A DNA stretch of 64,000 nucleotides from Deltaproteobacteria bacterium (GCA_016180845.1 JACPAK010000005.1:43125-107124), one strand, 5' to 3'. Positions 53,546 through 63,230 are shown, numbered from the stretch's first letter. The notes: a model not told the origin generated them from the sequence alone. Numbers and translations: made by a program.

Positions 53546-55266
53546 CTCTCAATCTCTTCAAAGGAGATCTCCACTTTTACGGGCCGGCCATGAGGGCAGC
53601 TGTAGGAAAAATTGGTTTGAGTCATCTCTTGAAGAAGCGCCTCGATCTCCTCCTGATGAAGTCGATCACCAGCGCGAATCTGACGATGACAGGCGATCGT
53701 CTCTAAAACCTCATGGATCCTCTCTTGCAGGGGAGTCAACTTTCCATACGATTTTAACTCTTCGATCAAATCCTGAATGAGGGTAACAGAGTCCTCTCCC
53801 ATCAAAAGAGTCGGAATCGCCCGTAAGGCAAAACTATTCGGACCGAATGAATCAACCTCGAGGCCAAATCTTTTTAGCTCATCGAGATACAGTCGTAAGA
53901 TCTCGGCATCGGACGGTTTGAGTTCGAACGTTTCCGGCAACAGAAGGATTTGTTTTGAAACCTCTCCCGCCTCAAACTCTTTTTTAAGCTTTTCAAAGCC
54001 AATACGCTCATGCGCCGCATGCTGATCAATCAGAATCAGTTTGTCTGGTGTCTCGCAAAGGAGATAGGTCGCGTGAACTTGGCCGATGATTTTATAGGAG
54101 CCAGCAAGAGGTGTTTCGGAAATTTCCGAGAACTTGTCTGAGACCCACCTTTGAACCGAGTGATTTTCCGCCGGGAAGCCCTGGACCAGAGGAAAATCAA
54201 TCGACGGTGTTGGGCGAGTTTCGCAGGAAATTGGAGAAGCGCCTCTTGCTGGCTCTGTGATCTTATCCCCTCGTAAAACTCTTCTCACCCCCTCCCTGAC
54301 AAGATCATGCACCAAACTCCCCTGCGCAAATCGAACCTCTGATTTTGTCGGATGAACATTGACATCGACGACGTCCGGCTTGACCGACAGATAAAGAAAA
54401 ACCCATGGATACCGATGTTTCATCATGAGATTTTCATAACCGCTCATCACCGCATGCTGGAGTGTCCGATCCCGAACAAACCGATTATTCACAAAGAAAA
54501 AAAGGCTCTTCGCCAAAGCCGAGGTGACGTTGTGATCTGAAACAAAACCGGTCAACTCCATGGCACGCCCAGAACAGGAAATAGGCCTTAAAGAGGCCTC
54601 TATCTCCGGACCCAAGAGATCCCGGATACGTTCCCTGAGATTTTTTCGAGGCGGCGTTCGGATCTCCTCTCGAACCTGACCTGTCGCCAGATGATGGGTC
54701 AGGATAAAACCGATTTCCGGGGACGAGAGGGCGACCGCCTCGAGCCAATTCGCGATATGAGAAAATTCTGTCTCGCGCCCCTTCAGGAATTTTAGTCGTG
54801 CCGGGGTGTTAAAAAAGAGATTCCGAACCTCGACGGTTGTCCCGCGATCCCGTGCAAAGGCCCCTTGATGTTTGGTCTTTCCCCCTTCTATCTGAATCCG
54901 TATCCCTTCATTAGATCCATCATTTGTCTCAATCGACATCCAGGAAACCGCTGCGACCGAGGGAAGCGCCTCTCCTCTAAATCCCAAGGTTTGGATGTTA
55001 AAGAGGTCCTGATAGTTTTGAATCTTGCTTGTCGCATGTCTTTCAAGAGCGAGCAAAAGCTCCTCGGAATTCATCCCACAACCATCATCTATAATACGGA
55101 TGAACTGCCGCCCCCCCTCCCCCACCTCGATCCGGATATTCCTCGCACCGGCGTCGATCGCATTCTCAACAAGCTCCTTCACGACAGAGGCGGGCCGTTC
55201 GATCACCTCACCGGCAGCAATCTTAGAGATCAGATCTTCGGGAAGTTTCTTGATGCGGCATGACAT
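53524..55266 (-). CDS. mutL: DNA mismatch repair protein MutL (endonuclease type)
   Basis: 580 residues from the ATG at 55266; the frame is open further upstream but that part is not MutL-like. GHKL ATPase: IAAGEVIERPASVVKELVENAIDAGA, DDGCGM, TLGFRGEALPSV. The C-terminal domain has DQHAAHERIGFE (DQHAx2Ex4E endonuclease metal motif), ACHRQIRAG and CPHGRPV. The linker between domains contains the palindromic element (54116-54238) in antisense. Divergent from the membrane protein gene; mutS not in the window. Confidence 0.96.
   Translation of the reverse strand: MSCRIKKLPEDLISKIAAGEVIERPASVVKELVENAIDAGARNIRIEVGEGGRQFIRIIDDGCGMNSEELLLALERHATSKIQNYQDLFNIQTLGFRGEALPSVAAVSWMSIETNDGSNEGIRIQIEGGKTKHQGAFARDRGTTVEVRNLFFNTPARLKFLKGRETEFSHIANWLEAVALSSPEIGFILTHHLATGQVREEIRTPPRKNLRERIRDLLGPEIEASLRPISCSGRAMELTGFVSDHNVTSALAKSLFFFVNNRFVRDRTLQHAVMSGYENLMMKHRYPWVFLYLSVKPDVVDVNVHPTKSEVRFAQGSLVHDLVREGVRRVLRGDKITEPARGASPISCETRPTPSIDFPLVQGFPAENHSVQRWVSDKFSEISETPLAGSYKIIGQVHATYLLCETPDKLILIDQHAAHERIGFEKLKKEFEAGEVSKQILLLPETFELKPSDAEILRLYLDELKRFGLEVDSFGPNSFALRAIPTLLMGEDSVTLIQDLIEELKSYGKLTPLQERIHEVLETIACHRQIRAGDRLHQEEIEALLQEMTQTNFSYSCPHGRPVKVEISFEEIERWFRRRV
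54116..54238 (+). repeat. Palindromic element inside mutL (copy B; shared with putA)
   Basis: Same plus-strand orientation as the putA copy, so mutL reads its opposite strand. Stem TGATTTTCC (54161-54169) pairs with GGAAAATCA (54191-54199) around a 21-nt loop containing GGGAAGCCCTGGACC. The outermost pair is T-A here and C-G in putA, a compensatory change. It encodes the MutL interdomain linker, residues about 343-383. Confidence 0.85.
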
Positions 55267-55339
55267 TCTGGGGGGAGCTAACACGGCCGTAAATCTATTG
55301 GAAACATTTTTGTTTTCGGTCCGATGAACCTCAAAATCG

Positions 55340-56599
55340 ATGACTTCAATAGCTCCTGTCACACCAGAATCTGCTTTGAGACAAATTTTTGAACCTCTCT
55401 TCCCTGCGGGGTGTAATGTACGGTCAAGAAGTATAAAGACCGGTCTTTTTCTGGTCGCAGGCACTGTGGTAGCCTTCACGGGAGTTTTTGAAAATGTTGA
55501 TTCCATCATCAATATCCCCCTCAAGTTTATCAATTTTTTCAAGACAGGACGACTTGATGAATGGAGCGATCGTCGCTTCAGTGAGCGCTGTCAGAATGAT
55601 TCGGAATATGCGGGTCTCTACGGATATCGGGATCCGATCCGGAACATCCTTCAGGTCGGTCTTATTGCCGGTGGAGTCTACCAGCACTTTCTTAATAATC
55701 GCAAATATGTGAAGGGAAAGGGACTAATCCCGCTGAGGGCCAGCATTGGCTGGACGGCACTTTCTCTCATGATGAATTTAGTGGTACGGATGATAGCTGA
55801 CGGAGCTGGAAATGCGATGCTTCGACCGACATCCGGGAACACTTCCCCATGGAACCCTCGGAATTATCGTCTCGAAGATTTTTGCACAAATCTGTTCGTC
55901 TCTACCTGGAGTCTCGCGATCTTTTTCAATCCATTTTTCGCGATTGGGACACAGATCGCCGTCAATACAACAGAACACTGCTATAAAAAAATCACGAAGG
56001 GGCCTCTTCCCTTCTTTGCGTTAGAGAAACTCCCTGATGATTTTATTAAACCGACCCTCGGTCGAGCGCTCTTTAGCGGATCAACTCTGGGTTATCTGGG
56101 GCTTCTCATATTCTTCACTGGAGCTGCCAGCGGAATTGGTACCTGCATGATTCGGAGCTCTCAAGAATACGAAGACCGGTCCTACTATAAATGGGAATTT
56201 ATACGATCTTATTGGTCCATGATGCCGAGTCGTCTTCTCTTAATCGGCTGGATGTTGGCCTCACGAGGTCCGATGTCGATCTATTTTTATAATCTCCCCT
56301 CGCTCCTCCTGACAATCTACCCCTTTTCAACACCCAACAGCACAAAGGAGGCAGGGTCTCAAAAATATCGGGAGCTTGTACAAGATTACATTTATGCCTC
56401 GTCACCAGAAAAAAAGGCGAGAAATAAGCAGCGCCTCATGGCGAAGGAAAAGGAGATTCTCGATGGGGCACGACGTATCGGATTCCGTCATCAGACTCAC
56501 CCCTTCGTAAAACAATGGGATGAGGTCCAAAAAATCAAATATAGATATTCAATCGAAGAAAAGGATACGCCGCACTTTGATCAACTCCTCCCTGTTTAG
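55340..56599 (+). CDS. Multi-pass membrane protein, unknown family
   Basis: 419 residues with several hydrophobic segments (TGLFLVAGTVVAFTGVF, LSLMMNLVVRMIA, LGYLGLLIFFTGAASGIG, MMPSRLLLIGWMLASRG). The C-terminal about 90 residues are charged and cytoplasmic in style (ASSPEKKARNKQRLMAKEKEILDGA). No family recognised. It is divergent from mutL with about 70 nt between starts; the ATG lacks a clear RBS, so the start may be later. Confidence 0.6.
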   Translation: MTSIAPVTPESALRQIFEPLFPAGCNVRSRSIKTGLFLVAGTVVAFTGVFENVDSIINIPLKFINFFKTGRLDEWSDRRFSERCQNDSEYAGLYGYRDPIRNILQVGLIAGGVYQHFLNNRKYVKGKGLIPLRASIGWTALSLMMNLVVRMIADGAGNAMLRPTSGNTSPWNPRNYRLEDFCTNLFVSTWSLAIFFNPFFAIGTQIAVNTTEHCYKKITKGPLPFFALEKLPDDFIKPTLGRALFSGSTLGYLGLLIFFTGAASGIGTCMIRSSQEYEDRSYYKWEFIRSYWSMMPSRLLLIGWMLASRGPMSIYFYNLPSLLLTIYPFSTPNSTKEAGSQKYRELVQDYIYASSPEKKARNKQRLMAKEKEILDGARRIGFRHQTHPFVKQWDEVQKIKYRYSIEEKDTPHFDQLLPV

Positions 56600-56814
56600 A
56601 GAATATTGGATAAAACATTTTAAATTTATACAGTTATAAGTGACATTATACATATTGTCACATATTGCCAACAGTTGTGGATAACTTTAATATCTATTTT
56701 TGCCTAATATTTAAGCAATTAGGATCATCTTATTGTGTTTGAAGAGGAAAAAGGGTAGGAACGAATTGTTTCAACAAGGTTTCCAACAATTTTTGTGGAA
56801 AAAGGAGAACCAAC
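56600..56814. promoter_or_regulatory. AT-rich upstream region of thiolase with inverted repeat and DnaA-box-like site
   Basis: GTGACA-N10-TGTCAC (56640-56661) is a 22-nt dyad in an otherwise AT-rich stretch. TTGTGGATAA (56675-56684) is the complement of the DnaA box TTATCCACA plus one base; a second weaker TTGTGGAAAA lies near 56793. AAGGAG precedes the thiolase ATG. The dyad is a candidate operator; function untested. Confidence 0.4.
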
Positions 56815-57975
56815 ATGATCGACGCCTTCATCATCGATGCGGTCCGCACACCTCGAGGAAAACGAAATGGAAGTTTAGCCTACACCCACCCGATCGATCT
56901 AGCAGCGACTCCACTTAAGGCATTGATCGAGAGAAACAAGATCGATCCTCATCAGATCGACGAGGTTATTTACGGATGTGTGAGCCAGCGTGGAGAACAG
57001 GATAATGTCATCGCACGTGAGGCGGTCCTCGCCGCTGGCCTCCCAGAAGAGGTCGCTGCCTACACAGTGAATCGTTTTTGCGGCTCCGGACTTACCGCCG
57101 TCAACGCCGCCACCCATGCCTGCATGTCAGGCCAGGAAGATCTGATCATTGCAGGGGGGGTCGAACACATGACGCGCGTCCCGATGGCGATTGACTTCAA
57201 CATGAATATCAGAAACTCCGAACTGGAAAAGCGCTATCCAGACCTCCCCAATCAAGGAATCTCCGCAGAAATGATCGCTGATCGCTATGACTTCAACAGG
57301 CGATCATTGGATGAATTCTCCGCTGAGTCACAACGACGTGCTGCGCAAGCCTGGGAAGAGAACCGGTTCAAAAAAAGCATCGTCCCTGTCAAGGCCAAGA
57401 CACAAGACGGTCAGGAATTTGTCTTTGGGAAAGACGAACATATGCGACCAACAACCACCGTTGACACCTTGGCTAATCTGAAACCTTCCTTCAAGCCGGA
57501 TGGGAAGATCCATGCCGGAAATTCCTCAGGTATTGTGGATGGCGCCGCAGCAATTCTGATCACCTCAAAGAAAGGTCTGGAGAAATCAGGCCTCAAACCA
57601 AGGGGACGAATTGTTGCTACCGCTCAAATTGGCGATGATCCGGTCTACATGCTTTTGGGAGTCATTCCTTGTACCCGAAGGCTTTTGAAGAAAGCAGGTC
57701 TCACACTCAAACAGATTGACCTCTACGAGGTCAACGAGGCGTTCGCCCCTGTACCGATGGCATGGTTACATGATCTTAAAGGAGATGGGGCGAGTTGGGA
57801 AAAACTCAATGTTAACGGTGGAGCGATCGCCTTAGGACACCCGATCGGAGCGACAGGGGCGATGCTCGTCGGAACAGTGCTCGATGAGCTTGAGCGAACC
57901 AATAAACGTTATGGACTCGTAACACTCTGCACCGGGTTTGGAATGGCGGTCGCTACGATTATTGAGAGGTTGTGA
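56815..57975 (+). CDS. Acetyl-CoA C-acyltransferase (thiolase)
   Basis: 386 residues. Active-site residues: NRFCGSGLTAVN (nucleophile Cys), NEAFAP, GHPIGATGA (His) and CTGFGMA (second Cys). Either degradative (FadA-like) or biosynthetic thiolase; DAVRTPRGKRNGSL fits FadA/FadI types slightly better. It acts in acyl-CoA beta-oxidation or acetoacetyl-CoA formation. Stands alone, no fadB or hydroxyacyl-CoA gene next to it. Confidence 0.94.
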   Translation: MIDAFIIDAVRTPRGKRNGSLAYTHPIDLAATPLKALIERNKIDPHQIDEVIYGCVSQRGEQDNVIAREAVLAAGLPEEVAAYTVNRFCGSGLTAVNAATHACMSGQEDLIIAGGVEHMTRVPMAIDFNMNIRNSELEKRYPDLPNQGISAEMIADRYDFNRRSLDEFSAESQRRAAQAWEENRFKKSIVPVKAKTQDGQEFVFGKDEHMRPTTTVDTLANLKPSFKPDGKIHAGNSSGIVDGAAAILITSKKGLEKSGLKPRGRIVATAQIGDDPVYMLLGVIPCTRRLLKKAGLTLKQIDLYEVNEAFAPVPMAWLHDLKGDGASWEKLNVNGGAIALGHPIGATGAMLVGTVLDELERTNKRYGLVTLCTGFGMAVATIIERL

Positions 57976-58080
57976 GCGTTGGCACGGAACTTGCCCCTCT
58001 TTAAATAAAAAAGTAAAAAAGCATTACCCCACCCCACCGAGAGAGGAGTAGAATTCGGGATCAAAACAAGGAGGTGGTTT

Positions 58081-58467
58081 ATGGGACAGATCCAAAAGGA
58101 AATCTCTGTAACAGCAGAGAACAAGCCAGGGACCCTGGCAAAGGCAGCCGGTTGTTTGAAGGAAGAAGGGGTCTCGATCCAAGCGGCCTGCGCCTGGGGG
58201 GAAGGAGGGAAGGCCACATTCATGTTTCTGACAGATAACAACACCAAGGCGATGGAGGCGCTTCGAAAGGGAGGGTATTCGGCGACAGAAGAGGAAGTCG
58301 TCACATCCGTCTTGGCAAATCGTATCGGTTCCTTCGCAGAGGCAACCCACAAGATGGGACAGGCGGGAATCGATATCAATTATTGCTACGTCAGCGCCAG
58401 CGGTCCTAATGCACTCGCCGTTTTTGCCACAAACAACAACCAAAAGGCAAAAGGACTCCTTCCTTAA
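58081..58467 (+). CDS. Tandem ACT-domain protein
   Basis: 128 residues made of two ACT repeats (about 6-65 and 70-125): ISVTAENKPGTLAKAAGCLKEEGVSIQAACAW and TSVLANRIGSFAEATHKMGQAGIDINYCYVSA. ACT domains bind amino acids or other small ligands and usually regulate enzymes; here no catalytic domain is attached. Strong RBS AGGAGGTGG. Likely a small-molecule sensor. Confidence 0.85.
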   Translation: MGQIQKEISVTAENKPGTLAKAAGCLKEEGVSIQAACAWGEGGKATFMFLTDNNTKAMEALRKGGYSATEEEVVTSVLANRIGSFAEATHKMGQAGIDINYCYVSASGPNALAVFATNNNQKAKGLLP

Positions 58468-58477
58468 GAAACAACAA

Positions 58478-58517
58478 AAGGTGCCTCCCCTCCTCCATCG
58501 GGAGAGGGAAGGCACCT
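58478..58517. terminator. Hairpin terminator between the ACT gene and the giant secreted protein
   Basis: AGGTGCCTCCCCTCC pairs with GGAGAGGGAAGGCACCT across a short loop (one bulge). On the minus side it is followed by TTTTGTTGTTT, so it may serve mainly the minus-strand gene ending at 58536 while also ending the ACT transcript. Confidence 0.6.
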
Positions 58518-58535
58518 CAAGGTTGTTTCATTCCC

Positions 58536-61500
58536 TTATTTCTTTTTCTCTGAAGTCGATCTCAACCGTCGAATCCTGGACAACCCAATCAAGGCAAGGA
58601 TGAATCCCCAAAGGATCCGGTCATCCAGTTTGCCATCCGCTGAACTCAACATATAACAACCACCACAGGAGCCCAGATCGGCACCTCGGTTGGCACCGGA
58701 TCCAGCGGTTTCATCCTCTTTCCCGACCGCTCCACCGTCCTCACCCTGAATTCCACCGAGGTAACCATTTCCGACAATCGCAAAATCGGTCAAATGGCTC
58801 ACGGACAAAGTAGTACCGACGCTACAATCGACCGCACAATTGGTATTTGTCTTGTAACTTCCTGTCGCCGGATCCCAGTAACTGCATTGGACATCATCTT
58901 CGGTAAGACCCATATTCGTCAGCTGGCTGCTGTTACACGGAATCTTGATAGTGGCATTGGTATTCAATTGCTGTATCGCGTTCCGTGTCGAGCTTCCGTT
59001 ACTGTCCACAACCGTTTCATAACAATTGATGAAGTGCCCGTAAAAGTTAGCGGGCACCTTATTATGCGTAAAGGGCGGGACCACAGGACCCATCGAACAG
59101 GTCACAGCCTCTCCCGTATCTCCCAGGCAACCTTGGTCACATTTGAATTCCGCTCCATCTGAAAGTGTAATCAACATCTGCTCTGTCGCCGCATCAGTAA
59201 TCGTCACACTCCGTGCCTCCGGAAGGGTGGTCACAAAATCAACCGGGACCTCGCAGGAAGCACCCTCAGGAGAACAGGTGCACTCTGTTGCACTGGAGAC
59301 ATAGAGGGCATTGCCGACGATATTGTAAGCCACGACAAACCACTTATCATCTGAAGAGCAGGAGCAAGTGGCGTTCCCGTTTTCATCTGTCGTCACCTCA
59401 AACGATCCACCAGCAGGTGAGAAACAGTCAACCGTCGCCACCGCATATGGATTAGAGGCGTCTGTTTCCAAGGCGTTGAGTACTCCCTTCAATGGCGGCG
59501 CCGTCTTAACAGCACCTGACTTAAGCGCCAATCCGGAGAGATCCGACGAGGCAATCTCGCCATTACTGACCACGATATTAATTTGCCCATCCGGTTGTTC
59601 ATATTGGAGGATACATGGATTGACCGAACCCATCACCGCCTGAACAGTGCACTCCTGCGGATTGTTACGTCCCTCTCTCATCCCGTACGGAATATAGGCA
59701 TTACCGTAATAAGTAATCCCTTCCGACCCTGTGGGACATCCTACCTTGACGGTGACCTCCCCATTGCCGTCGGTCTCTCCCCACCCACAACCATAGTAAT
59801 ATTGATACGAGTTGGCCCCTTCCTGAGAGGCCGAATAAGGACAAACCTCAACCCAAACATTCGGCCTGCCACTCGAATCGAGATCCAGGACACTGACAGC
59901 AATAGAACAGGTATTGAGAAGGGTCAAATTATGGGTCACACCACCGGAGGCAGGAACAGTAACTGCATTGGTCGTTGTCCCAGCTGAACCTGACGTAAAA
60001 CCACTGCCCGAATCGACCCAATACCCTAACTGCCAGGCTCCTTCAGAAACATCACAACAGTAGCCGGTCGATGTCGCCTCGCATGTCTTATAGTTATTTC
60101 CTTTTGTCGCATAGACGGAGATATAAGAGATGTTAGTCATTTCCACCGGATTCCCTTCTCCATCTACATAACTTCCACAAATGGCATCATTAATTATTGG
60201 AGCGATACTGATCGAACAAGAACTTGAACTCCCTGAGCATGTACAAGTCGTTTCATCCGCCGTTGTATAGCTTGAATCCCAAAACCATGTCCTGCAGGTA
60301 AACTCACGATCCTTCTCCACATCCAGAGTTCCTGTTCCTGAAGTCATTTGTCCCCAGACACCGTAATAATACTCCCCTGCCCTAAACGTCTTCGGTCGAC
60401 ACTCGAGACTTCCATTCAGAGAAATCGTCTCATTCAGCGCATTCACAACATTGAGGTTGAGTGCACAGTCACAGGAAGGAACCGTAAAATTAACAGTTTG
60501 TGCTGAGGAAGTCGCTGTGACTGACTGTTGTCCTTCATTCGTATACCCACAAAAAGTCGAGGAGGGGTCGTTCCAGGTATTCGGACTCGCCGTGCAACTG
60601 TAGGTCCTCCCCTCAACTGCATTACCAGAAAAACAACCGCTGCTGTCTGTTTGCCTCCAAAGATAGTCACTTTGACTTGTTGATCCATTATAACTCCAAC
60701 AGTTCACATAGGCATTAACCCCCCGTCCACTTGAGTCGGTCACGCACCCATTGATCCGACCGGTCTTCTTTTCCATGATAAGACTGACGGTGGTCAAACC
60801 ACCTGCTTGTGCCACCACTTCTTCACAGGTCTGTGCCAGATCCTGTCGATCCCATGGTGGCCAGACACAGACAGAATAAGTTCCTGCCGGCACACGAACA
60901 GAAAAAGAACCGTCTGAAGCGGTAGAGGCCGAGGCGTAAACCTGCGAGGAAGAAGCGGAACCGCTTGTCGCTTCATAATTTTTGATGACAAGGGCCCCCG
61001 TCGAGCTGCCGGTCTGACTCGTTACATCATGGGCATTGAGACTCGCCCAAACACCGGGAATATAGTTCGCCCCGTCGGAAACAGATCCGGCAACCGTCGC
61101 ATCATTTTTAAGAAATGTCAGCGTCACATTGGCAACTGTCCCAGCAGCATCGGCGCTGGAAAAGGAAACCTTTCCTTGGGGATATCCTGAAACCTCGCTG
61201 TTCTGGTAATTGTTGGGATAGGCAGAAATCTGATGGGTGCCATTTCCGACCGTAAGTTCATAATATCCGCCACTTGTTGGGGTTGATGTTGAGGAATAGC
61301 TCCAATCACCCCCCTGTTTATAAGAAGAAACAGTCATGCCTGATGTAAAAGTGCTCCCTCCTGCCTTGAGGGTCACCCGAATCTTTTTGTCCGGCAGTTC
61401 GTATCTTAATGTAATATCTCTGCTCGTATCGGAATCACTGAGTGTGACGGTGGTGTTCGGACTTCCTTTATATTCATCGCAAGGCCATTTGTTACAGTAA

Positions 61501-62336
61501 GAAGAGCAATAGAATGACCCCGCCCCCACTTTGATCGTGTAACAACCATCGGAATCAGCGGTAGAATCACTGCCGTAGATGTAGGTACCCGAACCCTGGG
61601 AATTACAAGAAACCGTAATGTCTCGGCTGACAAGATTATCACCGGCATAAACACAGGCGTGGACTGTTTTGTTCTTCAAACTAAAATCTAAGTTCAGTGA
61701 GACTGAGGTATCACTGGCACCAATGGTTACTGACTTTGAAGGATATCCCCCATAAGGGCAGTCTGAACCCCACGTGCTCCAACGACAATAGGCACTACAG
61801 GTATAGGTACCTGCCAACGCCGGAACTTCACAAACACCATTAGTACAATTATCAATCCAGCTTGACGAATAACTCCCCCCACTCTCATAACAAGAGACAG
61901 AAACACCGGTCGTTGCTTGCCCCCCTGCGGTCACGGTCATATTAATTTTTTTGCCTTTTGAACGGAGGGCGATATTTTTTGTAGCGGGTGTGGAGCAGTC
62001 AAAGGTCACATCACTATACAAGCTATTCGCGACATCGGTCTTTTCCCATTGGTAGGCGTAAATCTGACATCGATCCCAAGTTCTCCCCGAATAGGTCGAA
62101 GAGCAACAGTTATAAGAATCAGTTGCACCATCCAGCGTATACTTCCCATGACTATTGACTTGAGCCCAAGCACTGCACCCTGACCAGTTCGAACCTGAGC
62201 ACCAAAGACTCACATAAGTGGTAGAACCTGTGTAAGCAGAGTCATTGAGCGTCACGTCACCTTCAAGAAAGTGGGTCGCATGAGCCAGAGGAATCAAACC
62301 AACAAGAAACAGGATAACAAATAGAATCCTTCTCAT
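58536..62336 (-). CDS. Giant secreted Cys-rich beta-sandwich protein with CTERM-like membrane anchor
   Basis: 1266 residues from the ATG at 62336 (GAGGT upstream; a GTG at 62342 also in frame). Signal peptide MRRILFVILFLVGLIPLAHA. The body is a run of carboxypeptidase-regulatory/Ig-like units of about 80-110 residues rich in Cys, Ser, Thr and Gly (repeated GxYxCSxYC, DGSFSVRVPAGTYSVCV types). The tail has SCGGCYMLSSADGKLDD, a hydrophobic helix (ILWGFILALIGLS) and RIRRLRSTSEKKK, the layout of MYXO-CTERM/GlyGly-CTERM sorting signals. A surface-exposed disulfide-rich adhesin-like protein is likely. Ligand unknown. Confidence 0.85.
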   Translation of the reverse strand: MRRILFVILFLVGLIPLAHATHFLEGDVTLNDSAYTGSTTYVSLWCSGSNWSGCSAWAQVNSHGKYTLDGATDSYNCCSSTYSGRTWDRCQIYAYQWEKTDVANSLYSDVTFDCSTPATKNIALRSKGKKINMTVTAGGQATTGVSVSCYESGGSYSSSWIDNCTNGVCEVPALAGTYTCSAYCRWSTWGSDCPYGGYPSKSVTIGASDTSVSLNLDFSLKNKTVHACVYAGDNLVSRDITVSCNSQGSGTYIYGSDSTADSDGCYTIKVGAGSFYCSSYCNKWPCDEYKGSPNTTVTLSDSDTSRDITLRYELPDKKIRVTLKAGGSTFTSGMTVSSYKQGGDWSYSSTSTPTSGGYYELTVGNGTHQISAYPNNYQNSEVSGYPQGKVSFSSADAAGTVANVTLTFLKNDATVAGSVSDGANYIPGVWASLNAHDVTSQTGSSTGALVIKNYEATSGSASSSQVYASASTASDGSFSVRVPAGTYSVCVWPPWDRQDLAQTCEEVVAQAGGLTTVSLIMEKKTGRINGCVTDSSGRGVNAYVNCWSYNGSTSQSDYLWRQTDSSGCFSGNAVEGRTYSCTASPNTWNDPSSTFCGYTNEGQQSVTATSSAQTVNFTVPSCDCALNLNVVNALNETISLNGSLECRPKTFRAGEYYYGVWGQMTSGTGTLDVEKDREFTCRTWFWDSSYTTADETTCTCSGSSSSCSISIAPIINDAICGSYVDGEGNPVEMTNISYISVYATKGNNYKTCEATSTGYCCDVSEGAWQLGYWVDSGSGFTSGSAGTTTNAVTVPASGGVTHNLTLLNTCSIAVSVLDLDSSGRPNVWVEVCPYSASQEGANSYQYYYGCGWGETDGNGEVTVKVGCPTGSEGITYYGNAYIPYGMREGRNNPQECTVQAVMGSVNPCILQYEQPDGQINIVVSNGEIASSDLSGLALKSGAVKTAPPLKGVLNALETDASNPYAVATVDCFSPAGGSFEVTTDENGNATCSCSSDDKWFVVAYNIVGNALYVSSATECTCSPEGASCEVPVDFVTTLPEARSVTITDAATEQMLITLSDGAEFKCDQGCLGDTGEAVTCSMGPVVPPFTHNKVPANFYGHFINCYETVVDSNGSSTRNAIQQLNTNATIKIPCNSSQLTNMGLTEDDVQCSYWDPATGSYKTNTNCAVDCSVGTTLSVSHLTDFAIVGNGYLGGIQGEDGGAVGKEDETAGSGANRGADLGSCGGCYMLSSADGKLDDRILWGFILALIGLSRIRRLRSTSEKKK

Positions 62337-62342
62337 AGACAC

Positions 62343-62743
62343 CTCACTTTTAAAGGTTCGCTGCTAACGAGGGAGAGGTTGCACAAATGGTGCCAATGGA
62401 TTAATCTTAACAAATACTTGAAATTACTAAATAATTTTTAATCACCCCTCTGGTAAAAGGGTTTTTTTTTACCCTTTTTTCTAAAATTAACAGGAAACCC
62501 TTTTAAAAATAATCGGATACAAATCTCGAAGTTATGATGCTGATGGGTAGAAAATGACTTTATGGAAAAGTGATAAGTTAAACTGCCTTGGCAAGCAACA
62601 GATTCGTTTTCATCAACAATTTTAAATTTTCAAAAAAACCTTGTCAAAAGTGGGGGGGGGGGTACACAATTCAGACCTGTGCTGATACAGCGTTGCCACT
62701 CGCCGTTAATCAAACAATCCACACAACAAAACAAGGAGGACCT
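62343..62743. other. Intergenic region of about 400 nt between two divergent secreted-protein genes
   Basis: AT-rich (62400-62600) with a G-run (62652-62662) near the small protein gene. No tRNA or clear ORF. The promoters of both genes must lie here. AGGAGG precedes the plus-strand ATG at 62744. Confidence 0.5.
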
Positions 62744-63136
62744 ATGAAACATACCTTGATGGGGCTCACACTGGTTATGCTCCTTATCACAATCGCACAC
62801 AACGCCTGGGCACCGCCGCCACGGGTACCATCAGAGAGTCAAAACATCTACTTCAAGACGGCAGATGTTAGACTTCTGTGTCATCTGGAGGATGGAACTG
62901 ATAGATATAACTGTCTGGGAATAGAAGAAGGGGCACCCATTCCTACTATGCCGACATGCAACAACGGAGATACAGCACTCACTGAAGAGGATCATATGAA
63001 AGCCTGGAGGAAGACATCTGCTGGCCTTAGAAGAGTCAGGCTTTTTCCTCATATGGAGGGAATGTCTGTTGATGACTACGAAGAAGCGAACGTTCGCTTG
63101 ATCACTGTCTGTGCTAGAACGAGTAGTATCTGGTAA
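62744..63136 (+). CDS. Small secreted protein with four cysteines
   Basis: 130 residues from an ATG with AGGAGG upstream; the frame is open earlier but that part is not protein-like. Signal peptide MKHTLMGLTLVMLLITIAHNAWA. The mature part has four cysteines (LLCHLE, YNCLG, TCNNGD, TVCAR) and no known family. It is divergent from the giant protein and may be an extracellular partner. Confidence 0.65.
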   Translation: MKHTLMGLTLVMLLITIAHNAWAPPPRVPSESQNIYFKTADVRLLCHLEDGTDRYNCLGIEEGAPIPTMPTCNNGDTALTEEDHMKAWRKTSAGLRRVRLFPHMEGMSVDDYEEANVRLITVCARTSSIW

Positions 63137-63187
63137 AGCCGATCGCTCGCTCACAAAATTCATTTGCCCTCAAGACTGAATAATAAA

Positions 63188-63222
63188 AAAAGAACCCCCG
63201 GCTCTGTTAAGAACCGGGGGTT
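63188..63222 (-). terminator. Terminator downstream of the rRNA operon
   Basis: GAACCCCCGG and CCGGGGGTTC form a stem with loop CTCTGTTAAGAA; on the minus strand it is followed by TTTTTTTATTATT. It lies directly after the 5S 3' end, so it ends the rRNA transcript. Confidence 0.85.
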
Positions 63223-63230
63223 CAAATTAA

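Noticed and set aside
55267..55542. Upstream extension of mutL by 92 codons
   Set aside because: The translated part has no MutL character and overlaps the opposite-strand membrane protein; MutL homology starts at MSCRIKKLPED.
56600..56814. Replication origin because of the DnaA-like box
   Set aside because: Only one good box plus one weak match, no dnaA or dnaN nearby; too little for an origin.
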